From Oscillospiraceae bacterium (GTDB lineage: Bacteria; Bacillota; Clostridia; Oscillospirales; Ruminococcaceae), in the NCBI GenBank assembly GCA_021200775.1, contig JAJQGB010000001.1, forward strand, positions 1 through 42,703: a stretch of DNA of 42,703 nt. Reading direction: 5' to 3'. Shown one piece after another: positions 1-10,060 of this stretch; the stretch's first letter is position 1, and every line of letters starts with the position of its first letter. The notes beneath the pieces are model-generated. The model did no database searches, was not told where the DNA came from, and was given only the letters and a program-made list of their open reading frames with translations. Position numbers and translations under genes: made by a program.

Positions 1-52
1 TGAACGTGCCTTCAAAACTCGTGTCAAGACGGAATTTACCGGGTTTGGACAT
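1..52 (-). CDS. Start of a third operon gene, cut by the window edge
   Basis: An ATG at 52 on the minus strand is preceded by AAAGGAGG at 61-68 with good spacing, and the frame stays open to the edge of the window. The visible residues are MSKPGKFRLDTSFEGTF. The start lies 23 bases after the stop of the 993-residue gene, so it belongs to the same transcript. I do not recognise the protein from 17 residues. Its position makes it a likely third component of the helicase operon. Confidence 0.6.
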   Translation of the reverse strand, partial: MSKPGKFRLDTSFEGTF

Positions 53-75
53 GGGTGTGCCTCCTTTGCAGTCTT

Positions 76-3057
76 TCATGTTTTCATTTTTCTCAGAAGC
101 AAAAGCTCCCGAATTTCTGCTATGTGCGTCTGTGTAAACCAAAGCTTTTCTTGCATAAAGTTTATTTCTACTGGTGACTGTTTTTCAATATCAGCTCTTG
201 ATAATCCCGAAATCTTGTTCATAAGGATGTCAGCGCCATATTGACGCATACCCCTGAATTTTGCGGCACAGTTAGGACATAAGCACAAATACATTGGGCT
301 AAGTTCTTTTTCTGGCTCTTTTTCGATTTGACAGGCTTCAACATTATCACAAGCGCAATGACACATTTGACAAGCGACTTTTGAACTTCTATAAGAGCGG
401 TATATATGCTTAACATACGCCTGAACCTCATCGACAGGCTTACTAACACGTTCACGTCTCCATACTTCTCTGTATTCCACGGGAGATGCTTCGCTTAATA
501 GTTTTTCTGAATGTCTATGCAAGGTGTCCCAGTTTGGCTTATCTGATTCCGGAAAATCAAAGTCTTCTTCAAAATCTTGTTCAATGACAGAGCTTTCTTC
601 TTTGCTCTCCGCAGAATAAAGGTGAACAATTTTGTCAAGCTCAGATGCAGATATTCCGTATCGTCTTTGTGATTCTTGCTCAAAGCTCTCAGAAGTCTGT
701 TTGCTTTCTACAATGTCGGTTGTTGTGTCTACAGGCGATTCTTGATTCTCACTGTTTGTTGGAATTGCCATTGACGATTCGACAGGCTTAAAGCCTAATA
801 TGCTGTAAAGCTTTGATTTTGGATTGACATTTCCATATAGTTCGGGGTTCAGCTCAAGACAAGTTATTTCATCCGCTGACACAAGCTTGTTATCTTTTGT
901 GTACAACCATTTAGGTCGTTTCCTTTGCTTTTGTATTACATCGTAGTAGTCAGGCAAATCTGGATTCAATTCTAAAAGGATTCGAGCATACTCTGGCTCT
1001 ATTTCATGTGACCGAGGATCTTGTGAGATTAGAAACCTGTTCCTATTGATGAATTTAAAAATAAACAATGACTTCTCTGCCGAATTACTGCTTGAAGGTT
1101 TGTATTGAATGAAATCAAGAACTTCGCAAAGACATTTTATAGTAAAGTCCTCTTGAAACGGAAGCACGTCGCTATACCCATCTGATAAATTATCACTTAT
1201 TCCTGCCATTTTTAGTAAGTGGATGAAATAAGATAATTCATCACTGCTAAGATTGTCTCGATAAAAGTCAATATCAACATAAGTGTAATCTCTGACACCA
1301 TAAAAATAACTTTCAATACTTCCATCATGACAGGAAGAAAAATATACATCATTTATTCTACTTGTATTGCCATCTCCTAAAATGATGTATTTACTATGAC
1401 CAATTGTACGACATCTAATGTATGCGGAATTGATAAGCAACGAACTGATTTCCCAGTCGTGTGCAACGTGTTGCTTAGCGTAAAATAAAAGTTCTTTTAA
1501 ATCTCTTATGTGTTCCGTAACCGACGGAATACTCTTGTTGTTGATAATTATTTTAGACTTTAGGTATGTAAAATAATCACTTTCCTTATGCTCAGTTCTT
1601 TTTATTGACTCACACATATGCCCCGGAACTTTTTGTAGTCCTAAAGTATTTATAAAAAAGCCCTTGCATTCTTTAAATATCTTCTCGTCAACTACATTGA
1701 CATCAGCATTTGCTACACGGACATCAGATGGGGTATAAACATTTAGTTCTGTACTTCCTGCTGACTTGTATAGCTGTACAAATTTGCCACTTGAGGTCTT
1801 AATGAAATCTACGGATGATATATTATGCCCTGCATTTTTGTACGAGAACAAGATTTTTTCTCTCATACACTTCAAATTGTAGAATCGAACGAGCCACTCA
1901 TCGGTGCGACTAGAAAGAAAATCCTTGTTATTCCTAAGAGGTATCCTTAGACTGCTTGGCGTAAGAACTTTTATATTAAGACTTCCTGTTATAAATTGAT
2001 TTGCATTTTTATAATGTTCAAGCTCTAACGAAGGAAGTGCCAACCAATGATAACTCTTTCCATCCGAAAATAATTCTGATAACACCTCGTCAGTAAATAC
2101 CTCAGAAAACTCAGCATCTTCAAAAATCTTTGCAGTCTTCGAAGATGTGTATCCTCCTTCTTTGCACGGCAAATAATCTTCTTTTGAAAAAAGCTCATAC
2201 ATTTTGTCATACATAACTTTAAAGAGAGAATAGCCTTTGAACACGCTTTCATCAACTGGAAGGACATTAATCAAGCTGTAGTTTAAGATTCCTTGTTCTC
2301 TTAATTCTCGAACACTGTCACAAAGCAATTCTGCTGTTTGTTCAGCAAGCTTCTTGTTGTATTCATCATTAGCAAGAACTTTACAATCTTCTGAAATATG
2401 GTACAAACCGCTGACGATGAAGTTCAGTCTGCTCCTTGTATTCGTTGGGAAACTAACAAAGATATTTGAATTCCTTACTTCCTTAAATTCATACTTACCA
2501 TCGTCAGTATTGCTGACTCTAAAAGCAACATCAACAGGAGACTGATTTCCTGCTTGTTGCGAAAAAACGAGATATGAATCATCTTTACTGGTTTCGACAT
2601 CACTCATAGTGCCATTGAAATGTCGAATCACTGAGCAATGGTCATTAACTTGCTGCCTGTCAACCGCAAATATTTTTTCAATCATCAAGGAATCCGTATT
2701 AATCTTATAACTTACCGCTTTCAGGCTCTTTGCAAATAGAAGCGAATTAATATCCAAATTCTGCAATTCATTTGAAAGCTCGCTTTTCAAATCCTCAATA
2801 TTTTCACGATGCGAATCTTTCAGTAAAGCTCCATAAGGTACAAGTTGCCTTTTTGCACTGTTCCGTACAAGGTTCTGATATTTTATACCAACAATGCGCT
2901 TGATGCCAGAAGTCTTATCTTTGCTTCCTTGAATATAATTATTGAATATATCCTGATTATCATACACTACTGTGAAACCATCGTTATTCAGAAAGAAAAA
3001 TATGATGTTAGCACCTTCACGGTCCGCCTTCAGGAAACTTTCGTAAATACAATTCAT
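76..3057 (-). CDS. Large sacsin-like protein with degenerate ATPase start and C-terminal zinc finger
   Basis: A 993-residue protein whose ATG follows GGAGGT by a few bases, so the start is well supported. Residues 1 to about 45 resemble the middle of a Bergerat (HSP90/sacsin-type) ATPase: YESFLKADREGAN, then GFTVVYDNQDIF, where active relatives have ELLQNADDAGA followed by a GF.V.N motif. The expected Asn of the N box is Lys, and the usual GIGFKS loop reads VGIKYQN, so ATP binding may be lost. The long middle shows no motif I can name; an acidic, Glu/Ser-rich linker lies around 780-850. The C-terminus has CQMC (896-899) and CLCPNC (925-930), an HNH-like zinc finger in which the catalytic His positions are not His. 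The gene is co-transcribed with the helicase (26-base gap). The family assignment rests on memory of related sequences and is tentative. Confidence 0.5.
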   Translation of the reverse strand: MNCIYESFLKADREGANIIFFFLNNDGFTVVYDNQDIFNNYIQGSKDKTSGIKRIVGIKYQNLVRNSAKRQLVPYGALLKDSHRENIEDLKSELSNELQNLDINSLLFAKSLKAVSYKINTDSLMIEKIFAVDRQQVNDHCSVIRHFNGTMSDVETSKDDSYLVFSQQAGNQSPVDVAFRVSNTDDGKYEFKEVRNSNIFVSFPTNTRSRLNFIVSGLYHISEDCKVLANDEYNKKLAEQTAELLCDSVRELREQGILNYSLINVLPVDESVFKGYSLFKVMYDKMYELFSKEDYLPCKEGGYTSSKTAKIFEDAEFSEVFTDEVLSELFSDGKSYHWLALPSLELEHYKNANQFITGSLNIKVLTPSSLRIPLRNNKDFLSSRTDEWLVRFYNLKCMREKILFSYKNAGHNISSVDFIKTSSGKFVQLYKSAGSTELNVYTPSDVRVANADVNVVDEKIFKECKGFFINTLGLQKVPGHMCESIKRTEHKESDYFTYLKSKIIINNKSIPSVTEHIRDLKELLFYAKQHVAHDWEISSLLINSAYIRCRTIGHSKYIILGDGNTSRINDVYFSSCHDGSIESYFYGVRDYTYVDIDFYRDNLSSDELSYFIHLLKMAGISDNLSDGYSDVLPFQEDFTIKCLCEVLDFIQYKPSSSNSAEKSLFIFKFINRNRFLISQDPRSHEIEPEYARILLELNPDLPDYYDVIQKQRKRPKWLYTKDNKLVSADEITCLELNPELYGNVNPKSKLYSILGFKPVESSMAIPTNSENQESPVDTTTDIVESKQTSESFEQESQRRYGISASELDKIVHLYSAESKEESSVIEQDFEEDFDFPESDKPNWDTLHRHSEKLLSEASPVEYREVWRRERVSKPVDEVQAYVKHIYRSYRSSKVACQMCHCACDNVEACQIEKEPEKELSPMYLCLCPNCAAKFRGMRQYGADILMNKISGLSRADIEKQSPVEINFMQEKLWFTQTHIAEIRELLLLRKMKT

Positions 3058-3083
3058 AACCCTACCTCCAAATCATTTTAATA

Positions 3084-6000
3084 TCAATTCCCAATCTCCA
3101 AGATGCCGTTTGCAATCGCTGTGGTAAGAATATCTGTTGTTGCGCTCTTGTCGTTGATTTCTTTGACCTTTTCCTCAAAGTTACTTGTGGCAGATTCAAG
3201 TTGGCTCAAATACATTCTTTTAAGTTTGTCGTCTGTCGTATCCTTGATTTTTTGCTCCAAAGACCTGTGCCTTGCCATAAAGTTGTTAGTCAGGCTCTCG
3301 ATTTTGTATTTTGATAGATTCTGAGCGTCTTTCAGAGCTTCACTCTTTGCACTTGTCCAAAGCGCAATGTGCTTTTGCTCAAGCGAATCCCAGTCGGAGG
3401 GCTGTACTTTCAACTTGTTTGTGCAGTTCTGAGCTTCCTGAAGAATATCCGAAAGCTCTTTTGCAATGGAGTCATCATCACATACAACAACTAATTTGAA
3501 ATGGGGATTCAGACCGACATAGCTCCAAGCATAAACGGAGAAGTAGTATTTGCCAACAGGAAGGTTGTCGCTTGTGTATTGCAAATGGATATATGATTGC
3601 TCATTTGTCTTGTAGTAAGTCGCTGCTTGTTTTGCCAACGGGTGCATTGCCGTGATAAAGAAAGCATCCTTATTATGCTCGGCGGCATCGGAATCAAAAG
3701 TGATTGCGTGATACTGATTGCTACCCTTGAGGTATATATCCCAGCTTCTTCTGACGGCATTCTTGCTTTCCGGAAGCTTTTTAAAATCCTCACGCAAAAC
3801 AGCTCTGGCTTCCGCAGAAAGTCTTAACTGCTTAACTGCGCCCTCGCCGGAGAAAGAAGAATTCTGCCCGGTTCTCTCAGACAGATATTGTTCAATCATT
3901 ATCTGAAGATAGCTTTGAGTCAACCACGGGTTTTCTGCGTTTCTTATCTCCTGCGCAGTGGTGTATTCTGACAAATCGAAGCCGAATAGCTCCTTTTCTT
4001 CTTCCTCTAACTTATTGAGTTCTTGAATGTTACGGACTTCGTTATCCGTCATCTGTTCAATTTTGGTTCTGCGTTCCTGTTCGGTAAGGCTTGAGTCTGT
4101 AGCTATCTGGTCTAATTGAGTAGCAATATCTCCGAGTATCTTTTCACACTCGCCAATGCTGTTTTCAAACACACCGATTCTCATAAGGCATCGATAATAA
4201 ATATCCGCATCAACAGTTCCCTCGGTTATCATGTTGTAGATGCTGACAGTCTCACTTTGCTGACCTCGTCTGTCGATACGACCTATGCGCTGTTCAATTC
4301 GCATCGGGTTCCAAGGCAGGTCATAATTTATCATCATATCGCAGAACTGATAGTCGAGACCTTCTGAGCCTACTTCCGTAAAGAGCAGAATGTCAATAGC
4401 ATCTTTATCTTCTTTCGGAAGCTGGAACCTGTCACGCAATTCACAGCGAATGTCATCCTTTACACTGCCGTCAATTTGTGCGACACGCAGTCCTGTTGCA
4501 GCTAACTTATTGCAAAGATAGCTGAGGGTGTATCTGAAAGTGCTGAAGATTATAATCTTGTTGTTTTCCTGCTTCTGTTTCTCTTGAACCGCTGACATCA
4601 TAAGGTCAAACTTGGGATCATCATCAGGGAGATTGTCTGCCAACTGAAGAAGTCTCTCAGACAGCTCCTTAAGTGTGCCGTAATCTTTACTGTCAAACGA
4701 AAGTGCTTCATACTCGGTATCCGGATCATCGTCTATCTGCGCAAAGCGACGGTCTACTATGTCCCTTATGTGAGGAGCAAGACCGAAAATACAGCTTGCG
4801 GCTTGTCTTTTGATTGTGGACATCATAAACGGCACGGAACGAGCGGAGCCGTGCAGATGCAACAACGCATTATGTTCAAATCTCAGCAATTCGTCATGAA
4901 GCTCCTGCTGTTCGGGCGTAAAATTCACAGAAAGGGTATAGGGACGACGAATGCAGAAATCCTGAATATCCTTGCGGCGTGTTCGGTTAAGCATAGTGTT
5001 GAAGCTATTGAGACTTTCAACTTTGGATATAAGCTCTACACGTTCTTCTCTTGAGATTTCTTCCTGACGCAAAGTCTTGACCGCGGAAATATATGCGGGA
5101 TTGGTAGCAATGACATTTTCGCCCCACTGAGTTTCCAAAAGCTTTTCCAATTCATCCAAGGCGTTTTGTTGCCAGTTATCTCCGGCTTTACGCATGATTT
5201 TTGAACAGCGGGAAATATTAGCGTTCGGGCGTGACATCATGCTGAATGTGGCTTTGTCTATGACAACATCCGGACGAAGAACATTCAAAAGTGTATACAA
5301 GTCATCATCACTTGTCTGAAGCGGTGTAGCTGTCAGCATAACAACAGCATCCGCATGATCGCAGAAATACTTTACACACTTATACTCGTATGCTTTCTCT
5401 TTTTCCATGCTACCGTTGCGGATATGGTGAGCCTCATCCACAATGACGAGATCAAAATGCGGTGCAGGGTCGAGGTCTTTTAAACCGAATGATTTTGATT
5501 TTTTGCTATGCTCGCCGTTGTATGTACGACCGTCAAGAACAGAGTATGGAATTATAGCTTTGTTGTATCTTATTGACCATTCTCCGTCCCTGTCTGTATC
5601 AGATATAATCTGTCTCAGTGTTGCGCCATCCACGGGAATGAAATCTTCATCAAATCGTTTCATTTCAAGCTCCCATTTTCTTTCCGCAACAAGAGGCTTC
5701 GGACATATGATTAAAACTTTCTCAAGGTCATGTCTCGCCTGTAGCTCTTTAATAATCAGACCGGCTTCGATGGTCTTTCCAACGCCTACGCTATCGGCAA
5801 TAAGAATTCTCGGCTCATCCGAATGTATGAGTTTAAGTGCAGGTCTGAACTGATATGGAACAAAGTCGATTCTCGCAGAATTAAGAGAGTACAGACTTCT
5901 CCCTGACGGATTATTTATCTGGTAAGCGGTCAGAGTGCTTCTGAATGTATTAACATCAACCCAATTATAAGAGACCTCATTTATAAACGGTGCGATCTGA

Positions 6001-6680
6001 CCTGAGTAAAACGTCTTGATGGAACCGTCAACAAAGACGTTATATTTTTTTGTACCACCAACGTCAGAAACGGACATAACAATTCCTTTGACGTTAGGAT
6101 TGCCGACAAGATACACTATACTATTTTCAGCAATATCAATGTCATTGTTACTTACAATAGTAACTTCGGTATCTGCGTTTTTGCCATCTGTTTGGTCGTT
6201 ACTGATACTTGCAAAATCAACTGTAGAGGGAGACTTTACATCGTCTATCATACGGTCAATTTCGTTCAGGAGTTTTTCGTCGCAACCCAACTGGGTCAGG
6301 AATTCATGAAGCGTACTTAAATCAGATATAATGGTATCCTTGCCGGGCAAATCTGCACTACAATGTGCCCAATTATTGCGGACTCCCATCATAGCCCGGA
6401 TAACTTCTCTTTCATGCGTAGGCAGATAAGCTACGGTTCTGAGAGTATACCAAGACTTATCCGCAATACGAAGCAGAGCCGCCAAGTCAAAATCAGACAG
6501 CTTAGTAAATCCGTTTTCAGTTGCCAACTCACGCTGATGATAACTGAGGCTTCCGATGACACTGTCTTCCCACCAGTCAGGTGAAGTACGACTCAAAAAC
6601 TTTTCCAACCACTGAGCCAATTCAGATGCCGATGTGTGCAGATATGTGTTCATCCTGCTTACTATCTGATTCGAGTTCAT
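3084..6680 (-). CDS. HEPN-SNF2 helicase (RapA-like DEAH ATPase)
   Basis: A protein of about 1198 residues. I chose the ATG at 6680 because GAAGGAG stands 7-8 bases upstream; an in-frame ATG at 6698 overlaps that site and is less likely. Residues ~1-140 look like a Swt1-type HEPN domain with RNNWAH near 101-106. A small beta-rich segment follows at ~185-235, comparable to the Tudor-like region of RapA. The SNF2 motor comes next: Walker A GVGKTIEAG (~299), DEAHH (~415), LTATPLQ (~449), then in lobe 2 TEVGSEGLDYQF and QRIGRIDRRGQ. A Glu/Lys-rich helical tail follows. All motor residues look intact, so it should be an active nucleic-acid translocase. It is the first gene of the leftward operon. 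The function, probably antiphage defence, is inferred from the mobile context and partners. Confidence 0.85.
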   Translation of the reverse strand: MNSNQIVSRMNTYLHTSASELAQWLEKFLSRTSPDWWEDSVIGSLSYHQRELATENGFTKLSDFDLAALLRIADKSWYTLRTVAYLPTHEREVIRAMMGVRNNWAHCSADLPGKDTIISDLSTLHEFLTQLGCDEKLLNEIDRMIDDVKSPSTVDFASISNDQTDGKNADTEVTIVSNNDIDIAENSIVYLVGNPNVKGIVMSVSDVGGTKKYNVFVDGSIKTFYSGQIAPFINEVSYNWVDVNTFRSTLTAYQINNPSGRSLYSLNSARIDFVPYQFRPALKLIHSDEPRILIADSVGVGKTIEAGLIIKELQARHDLEKVLIICPKPLVAERKWELEMKRFDEDFIPVDGATLRQIISDTDRDGEWSIRYNKAIIPYSVLDGRTYNGEHSKKSKSFGLKDLDPAPHFDLVIVDEAHHIRNGSMEKEKAYEYKCVKYFCDHADAVVMLTATPLQTSDDDLYTLLNVLRPDVVIDKATFSMMSRPNANISRCSKIMRKAGDNWQQNALDELEKLLETQWGENVIATNPAYISAVKTLRQEEISREERVELISKVESLNSFNTMLNRTRRKDIQDFCIRRPYTLSVNFTPEQQELHDELLRFEHNALLHLHGSARSVPFMMSTIKRQAASCIFGLAPHIRDIVDRRFAQIDDDPDTEYEALSFDSKDYGTLKELSERLLQLADNLPDDDPKFDLMMSAVQEKQKQENNKIIIFSTFRYTLSYLCNKLAATGLRVAQIDGSVKDDIRCELRDRFQLPKEDKDAIDILLFTEVGSEGLDYQFCDMMINYDLPWNPMRIEQRIGRIDRRGQQSETVSIYNMITEGTVDADIYYRCLMRIGVFENSIGECEKILGDIATQLDQIATDSSLTEQERRTKIEQMTDNEVRNIQELNKLEEEEKELFGFDLSEYTTAQEIRNAENPWLTQSYLQIMIEQYLSERTGQNSSFSGEGAVKQLRLSAEARAVLREDFKKLPESKNAVRRSWDIYLKGSNQYHAITFDSDAAEHNKDAFFITAMHPLAKQAATYYKTNEQSYIHLQYTSDNLPVGKYYFSVYAWSYVGLNPHFKLVVVCDDDSIAKELSDILQEAQNCTNKLKVQPSDWDSLEQKHIALWTSAKSEALKDAQNLSKYKIESLTNNFMARHRSLEQKIKDTTDDKLKRMYLSQLESATSNFEEKVKEINDKSATTDILTTAIANGILEIGN

Positions 6681-6747
6681 ATTCAAACTCCTTCTCATTT
6701 ATCTTTTAAGGCAAAGCATTTTAAATCGATACAATTACCCATTAAAT

Positions 6748-6776
6748 ATTATAAGACTTTTTGTTGAAAAACGCAA
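6748..6776 (-). promoter_or_regulatory. Promoter of the helicase operon
   Basis: On the minus strand TTGCGT (6771-6776) and TATAAT (6748-6753) are separated by 17 bases, about 70 bases upstream of the helicase start. The -10 is perfect and the -35 is weak, which suggests regulated or modest expression. Confidence 0.6.
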
Positions 6777-6809
6777 GATACTAAGCTGTGTCTTTTGCGA
6801 ATAATATAC

Positions 6810-6877
6810 AGGGTTTGGGACACTCCCAACAAGTAAAAATCGCCGAGTGTGGCAACACCGGCTGTGCTTGCTATTCT
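6810..6877. repeat. Left arm of an inverted repeat flanking the xre gene
   Basis: The inner 19 bases (6859-6877, CGGCTGTGCTTGCTATTCT) recur exactly in inverted orientation at 7502-7520. Outside them both arms carry GGGTTTGGG followed by a TCCCAA hairpin and a GTGTG tract, so the similarity spans about 60-70 bases with gaps. Confidence 0.85.
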
Positions 6878-6894
6878 CAAAAACTCATATAAGA

Positions 6895-6926
6895 ACAGGC
6901 AAGGTAACTTGAACTATCTTGCCTGT
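6895..6926 (-). terminator. Hairpin terminator after the xre gene
   Basis: ACAGGCAAG (6895-6903) pairs with CTTGCCTGT (6918-6926), just past the stop of the repressor gene. The minus-strand continuation is TCTTATAT, so the T tract is weak. Confidence 0.55.
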
Positions 6927-6931
6927 CAGTT

Positions 6932-7348
6932 TTATTCGTTATCCTTCCTGTATTTCTTTGGTGTATACTTTTCTTTATTCTTTTCTTTCGCAATCCAGTA
7001 AGCTTCCTGCAAAGCTCGCATCACAGCATCCTTTTCTTCCTCTTGCATTTCTCCTCCGGCAAAAAGTGCAGATATATCGGCGACCAATTCTTCCGCTTGC
7101 CTTGCACCCTTGTAGCCGTATGTCTGCTGTGCCTGAAGGACAAATTCCTCATCTTCGGACAGGAGATAGTTGACATCGCATCCTAAAGCATCTGCCAATT
7201 TTGCATAAACTGCCCGCTGTTTCGGATAGCGTCCGTCAACTTCGTAGTTACGAATCGTCCTCAAGGAAAGTCCGCAGAGCTCTCCCAATTCCGTCTGGGA
7301 CATCTTCTTTTCTTTCCTGAGCTTTCTAACCTTTTCGCCAAACTTCAT
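6932..7348 (-). CDS. Xre-family HTH repressor
   Basis: A 138-residue protein. Residues 1-65 form a typical lambda-repressor-like helix-turn-helix: SQTELGELCGLSLRTIRNYE gives the recognition helices, followed by LADALGCDVNYLL. The C-terminal ~70 residues are charged and of unknown fold. It is transcribed away from the recombinase, from a consensus promoter at 7453-7481. Its own promoter region and the recombinase promoter overlap around TAGGYA half-sites, so it probably represses both. Such repressors commonly control excision genes in mobile elements. The gene lies between two inverted repeats, which is unusual. Confidence 0.85.
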   Translation of the reverse strand: MKFGEKVRKLRKEKKMSQTELGELCGLSLRTIRNYEVDGRYPKQRAVYAKLADALGCDVNYLLSEDEEFVLQAQQTYGYKGARQAEELVADISALFAGGEMQEEEKDAVMRALQEAYWIAKEKNKEKYTPKKYRKDNE

Positions 7349-7386
7349 ATTGAGAACCTCACTCGGAAAAATATTTTCCTATTTTT

Positions 7387-7451
7387 TGCCTAATCCTATT
7401 GACACCGGTACTTAATTTGCTTATAATAAGAGTAGGCAATTATTCTACCTA
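7387..7451. promoter_or_regulatory. Probable Xre operator cluster
   Basis: Four related 6-mers lie around the two promoters: TGCCTA (7387-7392), ATCCTA (7393-7398), TAGGCA (7433-7438) and TACCTA (7446-7451). The last two form an inverted pair with a 7-base gap between the -10 boxes of the opposing promoters. Binding by the Xre protein is inference. Confidence 0.5.
7399..7427 (+). promoter_or_regulatory. Consensus promoter for the recombinase operon
   Basis: TTGACA (7399-7404), a 17-base spacer and TATAAT (7422-7427) form a perfect sigma-A promoter pointing to the TnpW-like gene and recombinase. The transcript would cross the opposing xre promoter and the right inverted-repeat arm. Confidence 0.8.
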
Positions 7452-7452
7452 T

Positions 7453-7481
7453 ATTATAAGAAAAACTTGCCGATTTGTCAA
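7453..7481 (-). promoter_or_regulatory. Consensus promoter for the xre gene
   Basis: On the minus strand TTGACA (7476-7481), 17 bases and TATAAT (7453-7458) form a second perfect promoter. It faces the rightward one, and the two transcripts overlap. Confidence 0.8.
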
Positions 7482-7501
7482 TGGGTTTTAAGGGAACTTG
7501 A

Positions 7502-7560
7502 AGAATAGCAAGCACAGCCGATGTATATACACACTGCATTTTGGGAAATCCCCAAACCCT
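7502..7560. repeat. Right arm of the inverted repeat flanking the xre gene
   Basis: AGAATAGCAAGCACAGCCG at 7502-7520 is the exact reverse complement of 6859-6877. CCCAAACCCT at 7551-7560 matches the outer end of the left arm, and TTTGGGAAATCCCCAAA forms a local hairpin. It sits in the leader of the TnpW-like gene. Confidence 0.85.
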
Positions 7561-7586
7561 TTGTCACTCTAAAAAGGAAGGTGGAT

Positions 7587-7787
7587 ATGCAAGAGAGAAA
7601 CAATAATATTCGGGTGGACGAAAGCGGCACACGTTACGCTATCGTTCCGATGTGGCAGGAGCTTCCTAAGATTACAGTGCGTCTGGAATCCGGAAACACT
7701 ACCTATCATTTCACCGGAAGCTTCGATGGAAGATGCACTCTTCCCGAAAAAGTTATGAAGCTGATGGATGAAGAAAAGAGCGTGTAA
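7587..7787 (+). CDS. Small TnpW-like transposon protein
   Basis: A 66-residue protein. The start at 7587 follows AAGGAAGGTGG; an upstream in-frame ATG at 7521 lies in the repeat arm and lacks a ribosome site. The core ITVRLESGNTTYHFTGSF, followed by EKVMKLM, resembles the short TnpW-type proteins encoded beside large serine recombinases of Tn4451-like elements. Their role is not established. It is co-transcribed with the recombinase. The assignment rests mainly on this pattern and on position. Confidence 0.5.
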   Translation: MQERNNNIRVDESGTRYAIVPMWQELPKITVRLESGNTTYHFTGSFDGRCTLPEKVMKLMDEEKSV

Positions 7788-9483
<1,696 letters not shown>

Positions 9484-9496
<13 letters not shown>

Positions 9497-9514
9497 ACCG
9501 TTCACGCTGTTCTC
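9484..9514. terminator. Hairpin at the recombinase 3' end
   Basis: A 14-bp perfect stem (9484-9497 with 9501-9514) has a CCG loop. On the minus strand it is followed by TTTTGATT, and on the plus strand by GGAAAAT, so it would work best for leftward transcripts. Confidence 0.6.
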
Positions 9515-9549
9515 GGAAAATATTCAAGACCTGTCTTATGACGGGTGAG

Positions 9550-9670
9550 CTTGTCAAGGGGAGCTGGCTGTGCCGCAGGCACAGACTGAGAGGTGTGCGA
9601 GCCCGCAGAGTGAGCACGTCGGTGCAGGCGGCTTCAGCCGCCGCAGACGACAAAATGCTTCACTTTTGCC
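9550..9670. repeat. Palindromic intergenic repeat, single arm with extension
   Basis: One arm (TGTCAAGGGGAGCTGGC, then ...GACTGAGAGGTG) is followed by the variable extension GTGCGAGCCCGCAGAGTGAGC and GGCGGCTTCAGCCGCC. It is the first host-type repeat right of the mobile block. Confidence 0.75.
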
Positions 9671-9682
9671 AATAAGTTATTC

Positions 9683-9988
9683 CTATATTCCATACTTATC
9701 TTTCAAGATATTATCAACTTCCTCCGGAGTATATCCCTTTCCGTCCTTGAAAGAGTCAAAGCCTTTCTGAATCTCTGCGCTGATTTCCTCCTCGGTCATT
9801 CCGCCGATTGCGGTCGGTTTCTTTTCGGGAAGACGGAGCTCGAAGGGCAAGCCGTCGTGAAGGACAATCTGGCTGTAGAGCATCTGGATGGCGCCGGACG
9901 GAGTAATTCCAAGCTTCGCCAGGATTCCCTCAGCGTTCTCTTTGAGCTCGGTATCTATTCTTGCATAAACAGCAGTCGTGTTTGCCAT
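9683..9988 (-). CDS. Orphan DinJ/RelB-family antitoxin
   Basis: A 101-residue protein. I chose the ATG at 9988 because AAAGGAG at 9998-10004 is 9 bases away; the ATG at 9997 touches that site. Residues 1-45 form a ribbon-helix-helix (NTTAVYARIDTELKENAEGI, then GITPSGAIQMLYSQIV), followed by the LPFELRLPE motif shared by DinJ proteins that wrap a RelE/YafQ toxin. No toxin gene lies downstream: the next 190 bases hold only a repeat. It may neutralise a toxin elsewhere or be a remnant. Confidence 0.8.
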   Translation of the reverse strand: MANTTAVYARIDTELKENAEGILAKLGITPSGAIQMLYSQIVLHDGLPFELRLPEKKPTAIGGMTEEEISAEIQKGFDSFKDGKGYTPEEVDNILKDKYGI

Positions 9989-10015
9989 GCGAAACATCTC
10001 CTTTTCGTTTTCCCT

Positions 10016-10059
10016 ATTATATCACACTTTGCAAGCGTTTGCAAGCGTTTGCTTGCAAT
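10016..10059 (-). promoter_or_regulatory. Promoter with embedded repeat operator of the DinJ-like gene
   Basis: On the minus strand TTGCAA (10039-10044) and TATAAT (10016-10021) are 17 bases apart. TTGCAAGCG is repeated in tandem from 10030 and ends in GCTTGC, giving overlapping palindromes across the -35. This is the layout expected for antitoxin autorepression. Confidence 0.7.
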
Positions 10060-10060
10060 T

